A DNA stretch of 64,000 nt from UBA2653 sp964572685 (GTDB taxonomy: Bacteria; Pseudomonadota; Gammaproteobacteria; Legionellales; Legionellaceae): positions 14,386 to 78,385 of the forward strand of contig CAZNFJ010000001.1 in assembly GCA_964572685.1 (NCBI GenBank), written 5' to 3'. A program made the position numbers and the translations under genes. The notes below the pieces were generated by a model, which saw nothing but the letters and a program-made list of their open reading frames with translations, did not search any database and was not told where the DNA came from. Numbering within the stretch: the stretch's first letter is position 1; the number at the start of each line of letters is the position of its first letter. Below, in pieces: positions 35,344 through 44,658 of the stretch.

Positions 35344-35901
35344 TCAAGATTTCGTGTGGAGTATTTCATAAATTGAATAATAAACATCTCCCATTTTGTT
35401 GTGTTTTCTGACGGACCATTCTTCCGGATTTAAATGAATAGGAGAAGGAGATTCTAGATAGATGAGTCCTTGGGGATTCAATAATTGTTTTTGGGTAATA
35501 CGGTTTATACATTCTTTCCATAAATCCAATTGGAAGGGCGGGTCAATAAATATCACATCAAATTTTTGCTGGCAGGATTCAAGGAAAGCACAAGTGTCTT
35601 GATGAATCAGTTTGGCATGAGTGGTTTTGAGCGCTTGTAGTGTTTTTTGAAGTTGTTGATAAGCCTTAAGATCCTTTTCTATGAATATAGCCTCTTCTGC
35701 GCCTCTTGATAAAGCTTCAATACCTAAAGCGCCAGAGCCTGCAAAAGCATCCAGACATTTAGCTCCTTTAATATCAAATTGTAAAACATTAAACAAGCTC
35801 TCTCGTAATCGATTGGAGGTTGGGCGTAAATTATCGACATTCAAAACCTTTATTTTTTTACCTTTATAGAGGCCTCTAATAATTCGAATTTCACCAATCA
35901 T
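35344..35901 (-). CDS. rsmD: 16S rRNA (guanine966-N2)-methyltransferase
   Basis: 185 aa from ATG 35901 (SD AAGGA 5 nt upstream); longer in-frame starts up to 35961 lack support. Starts MIGEIRIIRGLYKGKKI; SAM motif I is CLDAFAGSGALGIEALSRGA and the catalytic motif is FDVIFIDPPF. It is divergent from ftsY, the common gammaproteobacterial arrangement. Confidence 0.95.
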   Translation of the reverse strand: MIGEIRIIRGLYKGKKIKVLNVDNLRPTSNRLRESLFNVLQFDIKGAKCLDAFAGSGALGIEALSRGAEEAIFIEKDLKAYQQLQKTLQALKTTHAKLIHQDTCAFLESCQQKFDVIFIDPPFQLDLWKECINRITQKQLLNPQGLIYLESPSPIHLNPEEWSVRKHNKMGDVYYSIYEILHTKS

Positions 35902-35979
35902 GGCATTCCTTAACATCTTTAGATAGATGTATATTATAAAATAGGGGACGCTGACTGACAATCCACATGTGTGTTAGAA

Positions 35980-36007
35980 TTGAGAATCAAAAAAATAATG
36001 GTAAAAT
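35980..36007 (+). promoter_or_regulatory. Sigma-70 promoter of ftsYEX
   Basis: TTGAGA (35980-35985), a 16-bp spacer and TAAAAT (36002-36007). The predicted start site (~36014) excludes the upstream in-frame ftsY start at 35967 and supports GTG 36036. Confidence 0.65.
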
Positions 36008-36035
36008 AGCTTTTTTATATAATGGATGTTTAAAC

Positions 36036-37013
36036 GTGCGAAATTGGTTTAAGAAAAAACAACCTGACGAATCTTTGTCTTTAGTTGAAGACGCTATAGC
36101 CGATACATCCTGGCAGCGTTTTAAAAATAGTCTGCGAAAAACACGCCAACAAGTTTCATCAGGCTTTTTGAAATTTTTTAAAAAAGATCAAGTGCTTGAT
36201 GAAGATTATTGGGAAGAATTGGAAGCGGTTTTAATTACGGCTGATTTTGGCTTGGCGACAACTCAAAAAATTATTGATTATCTTAAAAGTTTGGCCAAGC
36301 AACGTTCTGAAATGGATGGAGAAGCGATTAAAGCGCATTTAAGTGATTATTTGGTGAGTTTATTGCAACCGATTTCTCAACCTTTTTCTCGGGGTATTGA
36401 ACATCAACCGCATGTGATTTTAATGGTTGGTATCAATGGTGTAGGCAAAACTACGACATTAGCAAAATTAGGTGCGGTGTTTAAAAAAGAGTGTCGTGTT
36501 ATGATGGCCGCCGGTGATACTTTTAGAGCCGCAGCCATTGAACAATTACAGCTCTGGGGGCAGCGAGAAGATATTCCGGTGATCGCCCAAACCAGTGGCG
36601 CAGATAGTGCAGCCGTTATTTTTGATGCTTTACAAGCAGCAAGATCTCGTGGTATTGATGTTTTATTAGCAGATACGGCAGGGCGTTTACATACCCAGTC
36701 ACATTTGTTGCAAGAATTGCAGAAAATTACACGAGTATTGAAGAAGTTAGATGCCAGTGCACCACATGATATTGTGATGGTATTGGATGCGAGTATTGGT
36801 CAGAATGCCTTGTTACAAGTCAAGCAATTTCATGAGGCTTTGGGTCTGACAGGTTTGGTGGTCACCAAACTGGATGGAACAGCCAAGGGAGGGATTTTGT
36901 TTGCCATTGCTTCTGAATTCAAAATACCATGTTATTTTATTGGTATTGGGGAAGGCGTAGATGATTTACGTCCTTTTGATCCACAATCATTCGTTCAGGC
37001 CATATTAACATGA
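36036..37013 (+). CDS. ftsY: Signal recognition particle receptor FtsY
   Basis: SRP-receptor GTPase that docks ribosomes making membrane proteins. 325 aa from GTG 36036 (SD GGAT 8 nt upstream). A short basic/acidic A region (~1-40) is followed by the NG domain: GINGVGKTTTLAKLG (G1), AAGDTFRAAAIEQL, DTAGRLHTQ (G3), TKLDGTAKGG (G4) and GIGEGVDDLRPF. The A domain is much shorter than in E. coli (497 aa), as in many other bacteria. It is coupled to ftsE. Confidence 0.95.
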   Translation: MRNWFKKKQPDESLSLVEDAIADTSWQRFKNSLRKTRQQVSSGFLKFFKKDQVLDEDYWEELEAVLITADFGLATTQKIIDYLKSLAKQRSEMDGEAIKAHLSDYLVSLLQPISQPFSRGIEHQPHVILMVGINGVGKTTTLAKLGAVFKKECRVMMAAGDTFRAAAIEQLQLWGQREDIPVIAQTSGADSAAVIFDALQAARSRGIDVLLADTAGRLHTQSHLLQELQKITRVLKKLDASAPHDIVMVLDASIGQNALLQVKQFHEALGLTGLVVTKLDGTAKGGILFAIASEFKIPCYFIGIGEGVDDLRPFDPQSFVQAILT

Positions 37014-37660
37014 TCATATTCAATCAAGTAACGAAACGTTATACGGGTGGTTATGAAGCTTTAAGTCAAATCAATTTTCGAATGGATTCGAAAGAAATGG
37101 TTTTTTTAACGGGCCATTCAGGCGCGGGAAAAAGTAGTTTATTAAAATTATTGGCGATGTTGGAATCTCCAACATCGGGTGAGATCATTGTGAATGATCA
37201 GCCCTTGAATATGCTTAAGAAAAGTCAGGTGGCGCAATATCGTTCACAGTTAGGGATTACCTTTCAGTCACCACATTTATTGAATCATCGAACGGTTTTT
37301 GATAATGTTGCACTTCCTTTAATGATTAAAGGCGAGCAAGATGCTTTTGTTGCAAAACGCGTACAAGCGGCTTTGGATATGGTTGGTCTTTTAAATAAAC
37401 AAAAAATGTTGCCTATCCATTTATCTTGTGGTGAACAACAACGTGTCGGCATTGCACGAGCGGTGGTTCATAAACCTTCTTTGTTACTTGCAGATGAACC
37501 AACAGGGAATCTTGATCCTGAATTATCATCTGAAATCATGTCAGTCTTTTCTCAATTGAATCAGGTTGGAGTGACCATTATGATTGCTACGCATGATTTA
37601 CCCTTGATTGCTAGTATGAAGCATCGCATGATTCAGTTAAAAGGGGGCCGGTTATGTTAA
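37010..37660 (+). CDS. ftsE: Cell division ATP-binding protein FtsE
   Basis: ABC ATPase that, with FtsX, controls septal peptidoglycan hydrolases. 216 aa: Walker A GHSGAGKSSLLKLL, signature LSCGEQQRVGIARAV (Cys replaces the usual Gly of LSGGE), Walker B LLLADEPTGNLDP and H-loop ATHD. ATGA overlap with ftsY and a small overlap with ftsX make a tight ftsYEX operon. Confidence 0.94.
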   Translation: MIIFNQVTKRYTGGYEALSQINFRMDSKEMVFLTGHSGAGKSSLLKLLAMLESPTSGEIIVNDQPLNMLKKSQVAQYRSQLGITFQSPHLLNHRTVFDNVALPLMIKGEQDAFVAKRVQAALDMVGLLNKQKMLPIHLSCGEQQRVGIARAVVHKPSLLLADEPTGNLDPELSSEIMSVFSQLNQVGVTIMIATHDLPLIASMKHRMIQLKGGRLC

Positions 37661-38574
37661 TCAATAAATGGTTTTTTTATCAAAAACAAGCGTTAAAAAG
37701 TTGTTTTTTGCATTTAAAATCTCAGCCGATTTTGACCATCATTACCAGTATGATGATAGGTTTTATTTTAACCTGGCCAACTTTTTTATGGGTATTGTCG
37801 CTGCAAACTAAATCAATGATCACCGATTGGCAGAAACATGCTTATTTTAGTTTTTATGTTCCCTCTTCCTTAGATCTAATGACTCGAAAGGATATTATTA
37901 CGCGTTTGCAGGCAACTGAAAACGTGCAATCTGTACGCGTGATTTCTCCAGAAGATTCTTTGAAAAAATTATTGGATCAAGATGAAGAAAATCTACTACA
38001 ACAAGCTGGGATGCATAATCCCTTACCTTATGTGCTGGAGGTTTATCCTAATCCACAAGTACTTAATCAAGGTGCTTTATCGAATTTTTACGAATCCTTG
38101 TCTACCATCCCGTATTTGGAATCTGCTAAGAATGATCTGGGCTGGTTTGAGCGTTTATCTGCATTTGAACGTTTTTTAACTCATTTTTCGATATTATTGC
38201 TTGGGATATTATTATTAGGCGTGACGTTTTTAGTGTCTAATACGTTGCGAATGGTTATTCATTCTCATTATGATGAAATTCAAATTTTAAAACTGATTGG
38301 AGCCTCTCAAAGATTTATTTTGAGACCTTTTCTTTATGCAGGTGCATTTTATGGTTTATTGGGTTCGATAGTTGCCATTTTATCTGTTGATATATTAATG
38401 AGTTTAATGCAAGATTATTTTCGGCCATTGGCTATGCTTTATAATTATGTAGGCCAAATACCTTTAATGAGTTTCTTGCAAGTTTTATGTGTATCAGGTA
38501 TTGCTGTATTTTTGGGTTGGGTGGCAGCGTGGGTTTTTGTTCGATATTATTTGAATGCTATTGAACCTGTTTAG
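37654..38574 (+). CDS. ftsX: Cell division protein FtsX
   Basis: 306-aa permease-like partner of FtsE. One membrane helix (~25-50), a periplasmic domain (~55-165) and three C-terminal helices, in the usual FtsX topology. The segment YDEIQILKLIGASQRFILRPF is the conserved coupling region. It transmits ATP hydrolysis to periplasmic amidase activation, which may involve the amidase encoded at 20595. The rpoH promoter lies in its last codons. Confidence 0.94.
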   Translation: MLINKWFFYQKQALKSCFLHLKSQPILTIITSMMIGFILTWPTFLWVLSLQTKSMITDWQKHAYFSFYVPSSLDLMTRKDIITRLQATENVQSVRVISPEDSLKKLLDQDEENLLQQAGMHNPLPYVLEVYPNPQVLNQGALSNFYESLSTIPYLESAKNDLGWFERLSAFERFLTHFSILLLGILLLGVTFLVSNTLRMVIHSHYDEIQILKLIGASQRFILRPFLYAGAFYGLLGSIVAILSVDILMSLMQDYFRPLAMLYNYVGQIPLMSFLQVLCVSGIAVFLGWVAAWVFVRYYLNAIEPV

Positions 38575-38590
38575 CATAGCATGGTATAAT
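38561..38590 (+). promoter_or_regulatory. Predicted promoter of rpoH
   Basis: TTGAAC (38561-38566), an 18-bp spacer and consensus TATAAT (38585-38590). The -35 is inside the end of ftsX, the -10 in the 47-nt gap. Confidence 0.65.
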
Positions 38591-38621
38591 TTTCAGTCAC
38601 ACGGTATATAAAGAGGAACAT

Positions 38622-39476
38622 ATGACATCTGTATTTATGCCTACAATTTCTTCTGGTGGTTTAGATGGTTATATTCATTATGTAAATCAAATACCTTTAC
38701 TCTCTGCAGATGAAGAAGCCGAGCTTGCCCGAGATTTTCATGAACATCAAAATTTAGAAGCAGCGCGAACCTTGGTTTTAGCGCATTTACGTTATGTTGT
38801 TCGAGTCGCTCGTGGCTATTTAGGTTACGGCTTGCCTTTGCACGACTTAATCCAAGAAGGTAATATTGGTCTGATGAAGGCCGTGAAACGATTTGATCCT
38901 AGTTTGGGTGTTCGTCTGGTTTCTTTTGCGGTGCATTGGATTAAATCTGAAATCCATGAGTATGTTATTCAGAATTGGCGGATTGTAAAGATCGCAACGA
39001 CCAAAGCCCAGCGTAAGTTATTTTTTAATCTTCGACAAATGAAAAAACGTTTGGGTTGGATGCAAGCCGATGAAATTGATGCAATTGCCAATGATTTAGG
39101 GGTGACTCGCGAAGATGTGATGCAAATGGAGCAACGCCTTAATGCCGTTGATGCTTCTATACATGCAGATGATCATGATGATGAGTATGAGCCTTATCAT
39201 TCTGTTGCTCGCCATTTACAGGCTCCTGACAGTGATCCGTGTTTAATTGTTCAACATGAGCGTGAATCTGAAGATCAGCACACACAATTGCATATGGCGA
39301 TGAGTGCGCTGGATGAACGTAGCCAGGATATTCTAAAAAATCGCTGGTTAAATGAAGATAGTGCCATGACTTTACAAGATCTTGCTGATAAATATGGCGT
39401 TAGTGCCGAACGTATTCGTCAACTGGAAAAAAATGCCATGGCAAAGATTAAGAAAATGATGGCTTCAATTCACTAA
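38622..39476 (+). CDS. rpoH: Heat-shock sigma factor RpoH (sigma-32)
   Basis: 284 aa, as in E. coli. Region 2 has LAHLRYVVRVARGYLGYGLPLHDLIQEGNIGLMKAVKRFDP and the 2.4 segment; the RpoH box QRKLFFNLRQMKKRLGW is diagnostic, and region 4.2 has LADKYGVSAERIRQLE. It directs transcription of chaperone and protease genes. SD AGAGG lies 5 nt before ATG 38622. It follows ftsX as in most gammaproteobacteria and shares its stop with the convergent add gene. Confidence 0.97.
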   Translation: MTSVFMPTISSGGLDGYIHYVNQIPLLSADEEAELARDFHEHQNLEAARTLVLAHLRYVVRVARGYLGYGLPLHDLIQEGNIGLMKAVKRFDPSLGVRLVSFAVHWIKSEIHEYVIQNWRIVKIATTKAQRKLFFNLRQMKKRLGWMQADEIDAIANDLGVTREDVMQMEQRLNAVDASIHADDHDDEYEPYHSVARHLQAPDSDPCLIVQHERESEDQHTQLHMAMSALDERSQDILKNRWLNEDSAMTLQDLADKYGVSAERIRQLEKNAMAKIKKMMASIH

Positions 39477-40447
39477 ATTATTTTTTTTAATAGTTCCGTT
39501 TTTAAATCCTTATCGATGAAAGCCACTTCAATCGCTTGGCGACTGATGGCTTTCATGGTTTCATCGCTATACTGAAAAGTCTTTTGAACCAAGTCATATT
39601 CTTTATCAATGGTGGTAGACATAAAGGGAGGATCATCGGAATTGATGCTCACCATGATGCCCTGGGCCATGAATAGGGGGAAGGGATGGTCTTCTATACG
39701 AGGATAAATGCCTAAAACTACATTACTGGTGGGACAAATTTCTAATGGAATTTGTAAATCTTTGAGCATCGAAAGAATGTTTTCATCTTCAATGGCGCGA
39801 ACGCCATGTCCAATTCTATCGACTTGACAGATATTAATTGCGGTTTTCATGCTTTGAGCGTTACCCCATTCACCAGCATGGACCGTGGTTTTTAATCCTG
39901 CATCTCTTGCCATATCATAGGTTTTTTTAAATAGTTGTGGCGGGAATCCCAGCTCATCACCTCCTAAGCCAAAACCGGAGACGAAAGAAAAAGGCTCGAG
40001 CTTTGCATGAAGTGCGACTTTCTCGCATGCTTCAACACCAAAATGACGAACGGCGGTGGTGATGATGCGACCGATAATACCATAATCATTTTGAGCTTTA
40101 AGAATTGCCTCACCAATCGCGATTAAATGCTCACGAGATGGAATTTGGCTGACTTTTTCTGCATGATCAGGGGAGTACATCATTTCGCAGTAAATGACGC
40201 CTTTCAACGCACTTTGCTTCAGGTAATCGTAGGTGATATCAAAATAATCTTGTGGTTGACGTATTAAAGCAGCTAATTCATCATAAGCTTTCAAAAAATC
40301 CATGAATCCATTGGAGCGATAAAAAAATTGGGAGTGGTCTAGTAAATGGTTTGGGAAATTTAAATGATTGCGAAGGGCTAAATTTTTTGCAATCTCGGGA
40401 CGAATGGTGCCTTCTAAATGAACATGTAATTCCGCTTTAGGTATCAT
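39473..40447 (-). CDS. add: Adenosine deaminase
   Basis: Deaminates adenosine to inosine in purine salvage. 324 aa, TIM-barrel zinc enzyme: HVHLEGTIRPE (metal His pair), the substrate region GLGGDELGFPP, VHAGEWG (His and catalytic Glu nearby), RIGHGVRA, CPTSNVVLG and SINSDDPPF (metal Asp). Closely related adenine deaminases exist; GDELG favours adenosine deaminase. The 3' end interlocks with the rpoH stop (CTAA). Confidence 0.9.
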   Translation of the reverse strand: MIPKAELHVHLEGTIRPEIAKNLALRNHLNFPNHLLDHSQFFYRSNGFMDFLKAYDELAALIRQPQDYFDITYDYLKQSALKGVIYCEMMYSPDHAEKVSQIPSREHLIAIGEAILKAQNDYGIIGRIITTAVRHFGVEACEKVALHAKLEPFSFVSGFGLGGDELGFPPQLFKKTYDMARDAGLKTTVHAGEWGNAQSMKTAINICQVDRIGHGVRAIEDENILSMLKDLQIPLEICPTSNVVLGIYPRIEDHPFPLFMAQGIMVSINSDDPPFMSTTIDKEYDLVQKTFQYSDETMKAISRQAIEVAFIDKDLKTELLKKII

Positions 40448-40559
40448 GAATTCTCTTAATGAAAAGTATTATTCTTCATAGTAGCAAACATTTTGAAAAC
40501 TAGAAAATCAAAGCGAAATGGGTTATGATGGCAATATTCTAATCATGGCGAGATTTTTG

Positions 40560-40748
40560 ATGAATTTGACGTTGGATATTGATAAATTTTATGTCAGTCC
40601 TTTTGACAAAATGATGCGAGAATTTGATTCAACACATACAAGTTCTGCCTCTCAAATCAAAGAAATAGAAAAACATGCGAACATTGCAAAATTGCGTGAT
40701 GAAGCGATTGTTGAAGATGAAAAAGAAAAAATATGGTCAGGATTCTAA
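40560..40748 (+). CDS. Small conserved protein (CBU_0585-like)
   Basis: 62 aa if started at ATG 40560; ATGs at 40518 and 40545 are also in frame and none has a clear SD. The pattern DIDKFYVSPFDKMMREFDSTH, then SASQIKEIEKH and IAKLRD, matches a small acidic family of gammaproteobacteria that I recall under the name CBU_0585 family. Function is unknown. It ends immediately before the thioesterase gene, with which it may be cotranscribed. Confidence 0.65.
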   Translation: MNLTLDIDKFYVSPFDKMMREFDSTHTSSASQIKEIEKHANIAKLRDEAIVEDEKEKIWSGF

Positions 40749-40749
40749 A

Positions 40750-41172
40750 ATGAGCATTTGGTTTAAACCGATTAGTTTAGATGATTTACGTATTCGAAAC
40801 GAAAATACTTGCGCCAGTTATTTTGGTATCGAAATCACAGAGATCACTGATGAGTCCATGACAGCCATCATGCCGGTGACTCAAAAAGTTAAACAACCTA
40901 TTGGGATTGTTCATGGCGGCATGAATGTTGTGTTGGCTGAAACATTAGCAAGCAATGCGGCAAATTGTGTCGTTGATATTGAAAAATATTTTTGTGTGGG
41001 TCTCGAGATTAATATCAATCATATTCGTTCCGTTCAAGAAGGTATTATTACCGCCGTCACTCGACCTTTCCATTTGGGCAAATCGACACAAGTTTGGCAC
41101 ATTGAGTTGATGAATGACGCAGGGCAAATCACAGCCGTTTCTCGAATGACTGCTTCTGTTCTAAAACGTTAA
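40750..41172 (+). CDS. Hotdog-fold acyl-CoA thioesterase (YdiI/MenI-like)
   Basis: 140 aa from ATG 40750 (AGGA 8 nt upstream). It aligns with E. coli YdiI: FGIEITEITDESMTAIMPV, KQPIGIVHGGMNVVLAETLAS (active-site HGG and Glu), VGLEININHIRSVQEG and PFHLGKSTQVW. The family hydrolyses DHNA-CoA or other aromatic and acyl-CoAs; no menaquinone genes lie nearby, so the substrate is open. Confidence 0.88.
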   Translation: MSIWFKPISLDDLRIRNENTCASYFGIEITEITDESMTAIMPVTQKVKQPIGIVHGGMNVVLAETLASNAANCVVDIEKYFCVGLEININHIRSVQEGIITAVTRPFHLGKSTQVWHIELMNDAGQITAVSRMTASVLKR

Positions 41173-41182
41173 AAATGAGTTA

Positions 41183-42184
41183 TCAAAGATTTTCCAGTAA
41201 TATCTCTTTTAATGTATCAATCCATATCGTTTGACTATTCAGACATGGAATATACTCAAAACTTTCTCCTCCTAGATCCATCCATTGTTCTTTTGCGCTG
41301 ATGGCAATTTCTTCCAACGTTTCTAAACAATCTGAAACAAAAGATGGGCAAGCGACTTGAATATTTTTAATACCTTGTTGAGCAAGCTGCTTGAGGGTTT
41401 CATCTGTATAGGGTTTGATCCAAGGTGTTTTGCCTAGACGTGACTGAAAAGTCACCGTATAGTCTTTTGCAGCGATACCCAATGCTTTAGTGAGTTGATC
41501 TGAATTTATAAAACATTGTTGACGATAACAAGCTTGTACACGGATATTTTCAACATCACAATTGCCTTGGCACAAGGGCTTGCAACCTAAAGACTCTAAT
41601 TGTCGTTCAGGCAAACCATGAAAGCTTAAAATCAAATGATGATTGGGTTTAATAAGCGCTTGCATGCTCTTTGACAGTGCTTCGATAAAACGGGGATGCT
41701 GATAAAAATCACGAATGATATTGATACTTGGGATGACTTGTTTGGTGCTCAATATCTCGAATACTTTTTCAATACTCGAGCCTGTGGTTGCTGAGGCATA
41801 TTGAGGGTACAATGGTAAAATAATAAGTTTTTCACAATTTTTGAGGGTGTCTAGGGCTTGTGCAATTGAAGGATGACCGTAACGCATACCAAAAGTCACT
41901 TGATAATGGGGTAACGCTGCTTGAAGATTTTTGGCAAGAAGGTTCGTATTGGTTAACAAAGGCGAACCTTCTCTGCGCCAGATGGCTTGATAGTTATGAC
42001 TCGAGGATGTGCTTCGAAAAGGAGCAATGATGCCATGCACGAGAATATAGCGAATCCAAAAAGGCAGGGTTATTACTCGTTTATCCATCAAAAATTCGTT
42101 TAAGTATTTTTTTACACTTTTGGGCGTAGGCGCATCTGGTGTACCTAAATTAATTAATAAAATACCTGTTTTTGTCATGAACAT
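41183..42184 (-). CDS. hemH: Ferrochelatase
   Basis: Inserts Fe2+ into protoporphyrin IX, the last step of haem synthesis, which serves the cytochromes and catalase encoded nearby. 333 aa: TGILLINLGTPDAPTPKSVKKYL at the N-terminus, LILSFHGLPERQLE (catalytic His), then CYRQQCF and FQSRLGKTPWIKPYTDE, and CPSFVSDCLETLEEI (catalytic Glu). Cys residues around CKPLCQGNCD are extra. The start may be ATG 42184 or ATG 42178. Confidence 0.95.
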   Translation of the reverse strand: MFMTKTGILLINLGTPDAPTPKSVKKYLNEFLMDKRVITLPFWIRYILVHGIIAPFRSTSSSHNYQAIWRREGSPLLTNTNLLAKNLQAALPHYQVTFGMRYGHPSIAQALDTLKNCEKLIILPLYPQYASATTGSSIEKVFEILSTKQVIPSINIIRDFYQHPRFIEALSKSMQALIKPNHHLILSFHGLPERQLESLGCKPLCQGNCDVENIRVQACYRQQCFINSDQLTKALGIAAKDYTVTFQSRLGKTPWIKPYTDETLKQLAQQGIKNIQVACPSFVSDCLETLEEIAISAKEQWMDLGGESFEYIPCLNSQTIWIDTLKEILLENL

Positions 42185-42244
42185 AGCAATCCGGGATGAA
42201 TATTGTCTGATGTTTTATCATTCTTCAGAATAAGGGTCAAGCTC

Positions 42245-43615
42245 TTATAATGGAAGTCCTCGTAGTCGATTAACAAAGTATTGTATTGTTGAAAATAATG
42301 CACAGAAAGAACGTATTGGCCGGTAAAAAAAGACATCTATTAAGTTGAGCCATAGCACTTTCAACAGATCAGTTTTATGGTGATATTGATTTAGCGTTAA
42401 ATAATGGATAAGTAATGAGGAGATACTGACGATGAAAATATAGCTCCAAGCGATTAGTAATAACCATAATAATTCTTGTCTATCAATGAGGTTTAAACTC
42501 CACCCAATAATAGCCGTGAGATAAGCCACTCCTTCTACAACAGGTCCAAAGATTTCAAAGAGAGTATAGAAAGGCATGCCCAAGAGGCCAACACGCCCAT
42601 AACGAGGATTGAAAAGCATATGCACATGTCTTCCTAGAGAGCGAAGAAGACCTCTTTGCCAACGTTGTCGTTGTGCCCATAACTCTTTGATGGTGGTTGG
42701 TTGAGCAGACCAGGCTATGGCGGATGCTGCATACCTGATTCGGTAGGGAATGTTCTGAGAGAGACTTTTATCATGAATGCGCATAATAATTTCTGCATCA
42801 TAGGAATAATTGTCGGTATCAAAACCACCCAATTCAACTAATCGACTGGTTTCAAATAAAGTGAGAGCTCCTGAGTGACATAAAGAGCCACCAAGAGGGC
42901 TCCAAAACTCATGTCCATAAACAAATGAACGTAAATATTCTGTGACCTGTATCCCAAGAGTTGGATGATTAGGGATTTTTTTGAAACGAGCTTTCTTGAT
43001 TTTGGGTTGATCCGGAATAAATATATTGCCTCCTATGGCCACACAATCGGGAGTGGTTAAATAGATATAAATAAGTCTGCTGAGTGTATCGGGTGTGATG
43101 ATGGTATCGGCATCAATGGTCACACATAATGGCGTTCGGCATAAATTGAGTGCAGAATTAAGACAATCTGCAGCAGAGAAGATTTTTTGATCATGTGCTT
43201 TGTTGATGACAATAAAATGCGGATGAATGGTGGATTGATAAATCCTATTGACATGGGATGTGGGTATTGCATAACGATAGGATTGAGAGGTTATTTTTAG
43301 TTGATAACGTTTTATTAGATGTTTCAGTGTTTGGTCAGTTGAACCATCATTAATTACAATTAAAAAAGTATTGGAATAATTGTTTTTTAGAATGGAGTCA
43401 ATCGCCAACCCAATGTGTTTCTCATAATTGAGTACCGGCATCATGACGGTGATACCTAAACCTTCTGGATAAACCAAATCTTTGATCAAATCACTGAAAT
43501 ACGTTTCTTGAAATTTCCGAATAATTCTTGGAATGCTGATAAGAAATAAGGTAGTGTAACAAATCCATAAAAGGGTAAAATAACATAAAATGAAGCGACT
43601 AAGCCAATAAATCAT
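42245..43615 (-). CDS. Membrane processive glycosyltransferase, family 2
   Basis: 456 aa. An N-terminal membrane helix (~5-30), a GT2 domain (~50-330) and three or more C-terminal helices. It has the GT-A signatures VINDGSTDQT, DADTII (DxD) and QRQRWQRG (Q/RxxRW of polymerising synthases). This is the architecture of PgaC, NodC and cellulose/hyaluronan-type synthases, so it most likely polymerises a surface polysaccharide and moves it across the inner membrane. The sugar is unknown. It is the last gene of a four-gene overlapping operon with a YaiO barrel, an arrangement reminiscent of E. coli yaiO-yaiP. Confidence 0.87.
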   Translation of the reverse strand: MIYWLSRFILCYFTLLWICYTTLFLISIPRIIRKFQETYFSDLIKDLVYPEGLGITVMMPVLNYEKHIGLAIDSILKNNYSNTFLIVINDGSTDQTLKHLIKRYQLKITSQSYRYAIPTSHVNRIYQSTIHPHFIVINKAHDQKIFSAADCLNSALNLCRTPLCVTIDADTIITPDTLSRLIYIYLTTPDCVAIGGNIFIPDQPKIKKARFKKIPNHPTLGIQVTEYLRSFVYGHEFWSPLGGSLCHSGALTLFETSRLVELGGFDTDNYSYDAEIIMRIHDKSLSQNIPYRIRYAASAIAWSAQPTTIKELWAQRQRWQRGLLRSLGRHVHMLFNPRYGRVGLLGMPFYTLFEIFGPVVEGVAYLTAIIGWSLNLIDRQELLWLLLIAWSYIFIVSISSLLIHYLTLNQYHHKTDLLKVLWLNLIDVFFYRPIRSFCALFSTIQYFVNRLRGLPL

Positions 43616-44658
43616 GGTTGTGTATCCTTGGTAATACTCATATGTTCCAAACGAAGTGATGAAATATCTTGCGCGAATTGATCAAGTCCAACTTTTGCTT
43701 TTTCCAAGGCTTGTTGTCCTTTTATTCCAAGAATACTTAAACCTTTGGCGGCTCGAAATCGAACCCACCAGACTTTATCATTTAAAAACATGGATATTGT
43801 GTCTACATATTGCTCATCTTGGGTCCTCGCCAGATATTTCAAAGCACGAGCACGAATTTGCCAGCGTTCATCACAAAGAGCTTCTTGCAGATGTTGCTGA
43901 TAAAAAGGTTTTTTGCTGAAGTTCAAATAGGTTAGTGCAGCAAGAGCAAGATCTAAAGATGGGTGATGTATGTCTTCTATTAAATAAGGCATTTTCATTT
44001 GAATCAGGGGAAGATCTATTAGTACTCGATAATAAAATGTTCTAATTATCGGAGAGCTTTCGGTTTTAAGTTTTTTGATGAGCATTTTAGGATATTTAAA
44101 ATTAGCTTCTTTAAGCACAAAAACCATTAGTTCCAAAGGAGAACGACGCCATTTAGAAAAAACCAAGGTTGCTTCATCAAATAGTCTCTCATTGGGTTTA
44201 ATAGCCAGAGCTTTTAAAGCATTGATGGAAATAAGTATGACAGGATCATGTAATAAGGAAATGATAATATCGTCGGTCGGATAATCAACTCCATAGCGAT
44301 GGACCAACTGAAGAAGAACAGCTGCCATGTATCTGTCATACCAAAGAGGAGCTTTGGCTCTATACTGGATTTGTTCGAGGAAAATCGATTTAATAATATC
44401 GATTTTTTCTGGCAACTCATTTTCGATTTCCAATAAGACAACAAAAGTCATGTGTAAATTTTTTTTTAATTCTATTAAAGTTGCAGAGGAAATATCTGGA
44501 TAATTTATCAAGGCAGTTTTGAATAAGGCACGGCGTTTTTGTTTAATGGGTATCAATTTTTCTAAATGCAGTTTGACAAAAAAACTGGTTATGACTAAAA
44601 ATATCAGGATAAAAACTTGAATACAAGCCAAAATGATAATGATATCTAAAAGCGCCAT
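43612..44658 (-). CDS. Membrane-anchored HEAT-repeat protein
   Basis: 348 aa from ATG 44658 (an in-frame start at 44685 lies inside the preceding gene). One N-terminal membrane helix (MALLDIIIILACIQVFILIF) is followed by helical repeats over ~90-330. At least the last repeats are clear HEAT units (DERWQIRARALKYLA, DKVWWVRFRAAKGLS). It has no catalytic motif. Overlaps on both sides tie it to the YaiO barrel and the GT2 synthase, so it probably scaffolds or regulates the synthase at the inner membrane. Confidence 0.8.
   Translation of the reverse strand: MALLDIIIILACIQVFILIFLVITSFFVKLHLEKLIPIKQKRRALFKTALINYPDISSATLIELKKNLHMTFVVLLEIENELPEKIDIIKSIFLEQIQYRAKAPLWYDRYMAAVLLQLVHRYGVDYPTDDIIISLLHDPVILISINALKALAIKPNERLFDEATLVFSKWRRSPLELMVFVLKEANFKYPKMLIKKLKTESSPIIRTFYYRVLIDLPLIQMKMPYLIEDIHHPSLDLALAALTYLNFSKKPFYQQHLQEALCDERWQIRARALKYLARTQDEQYVDTISMFLNDKVWWVRFRAAKGLSILGIKGQQALEKAKVGLDQFAQDISSLRLEHMSITKDTQP

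Noticed and set aside
35967..36035. ATG-started extension of FtsY from 35967
   Set aside because: It precedes the predicted promoter and start site; the SD and family length support GTG 36036.
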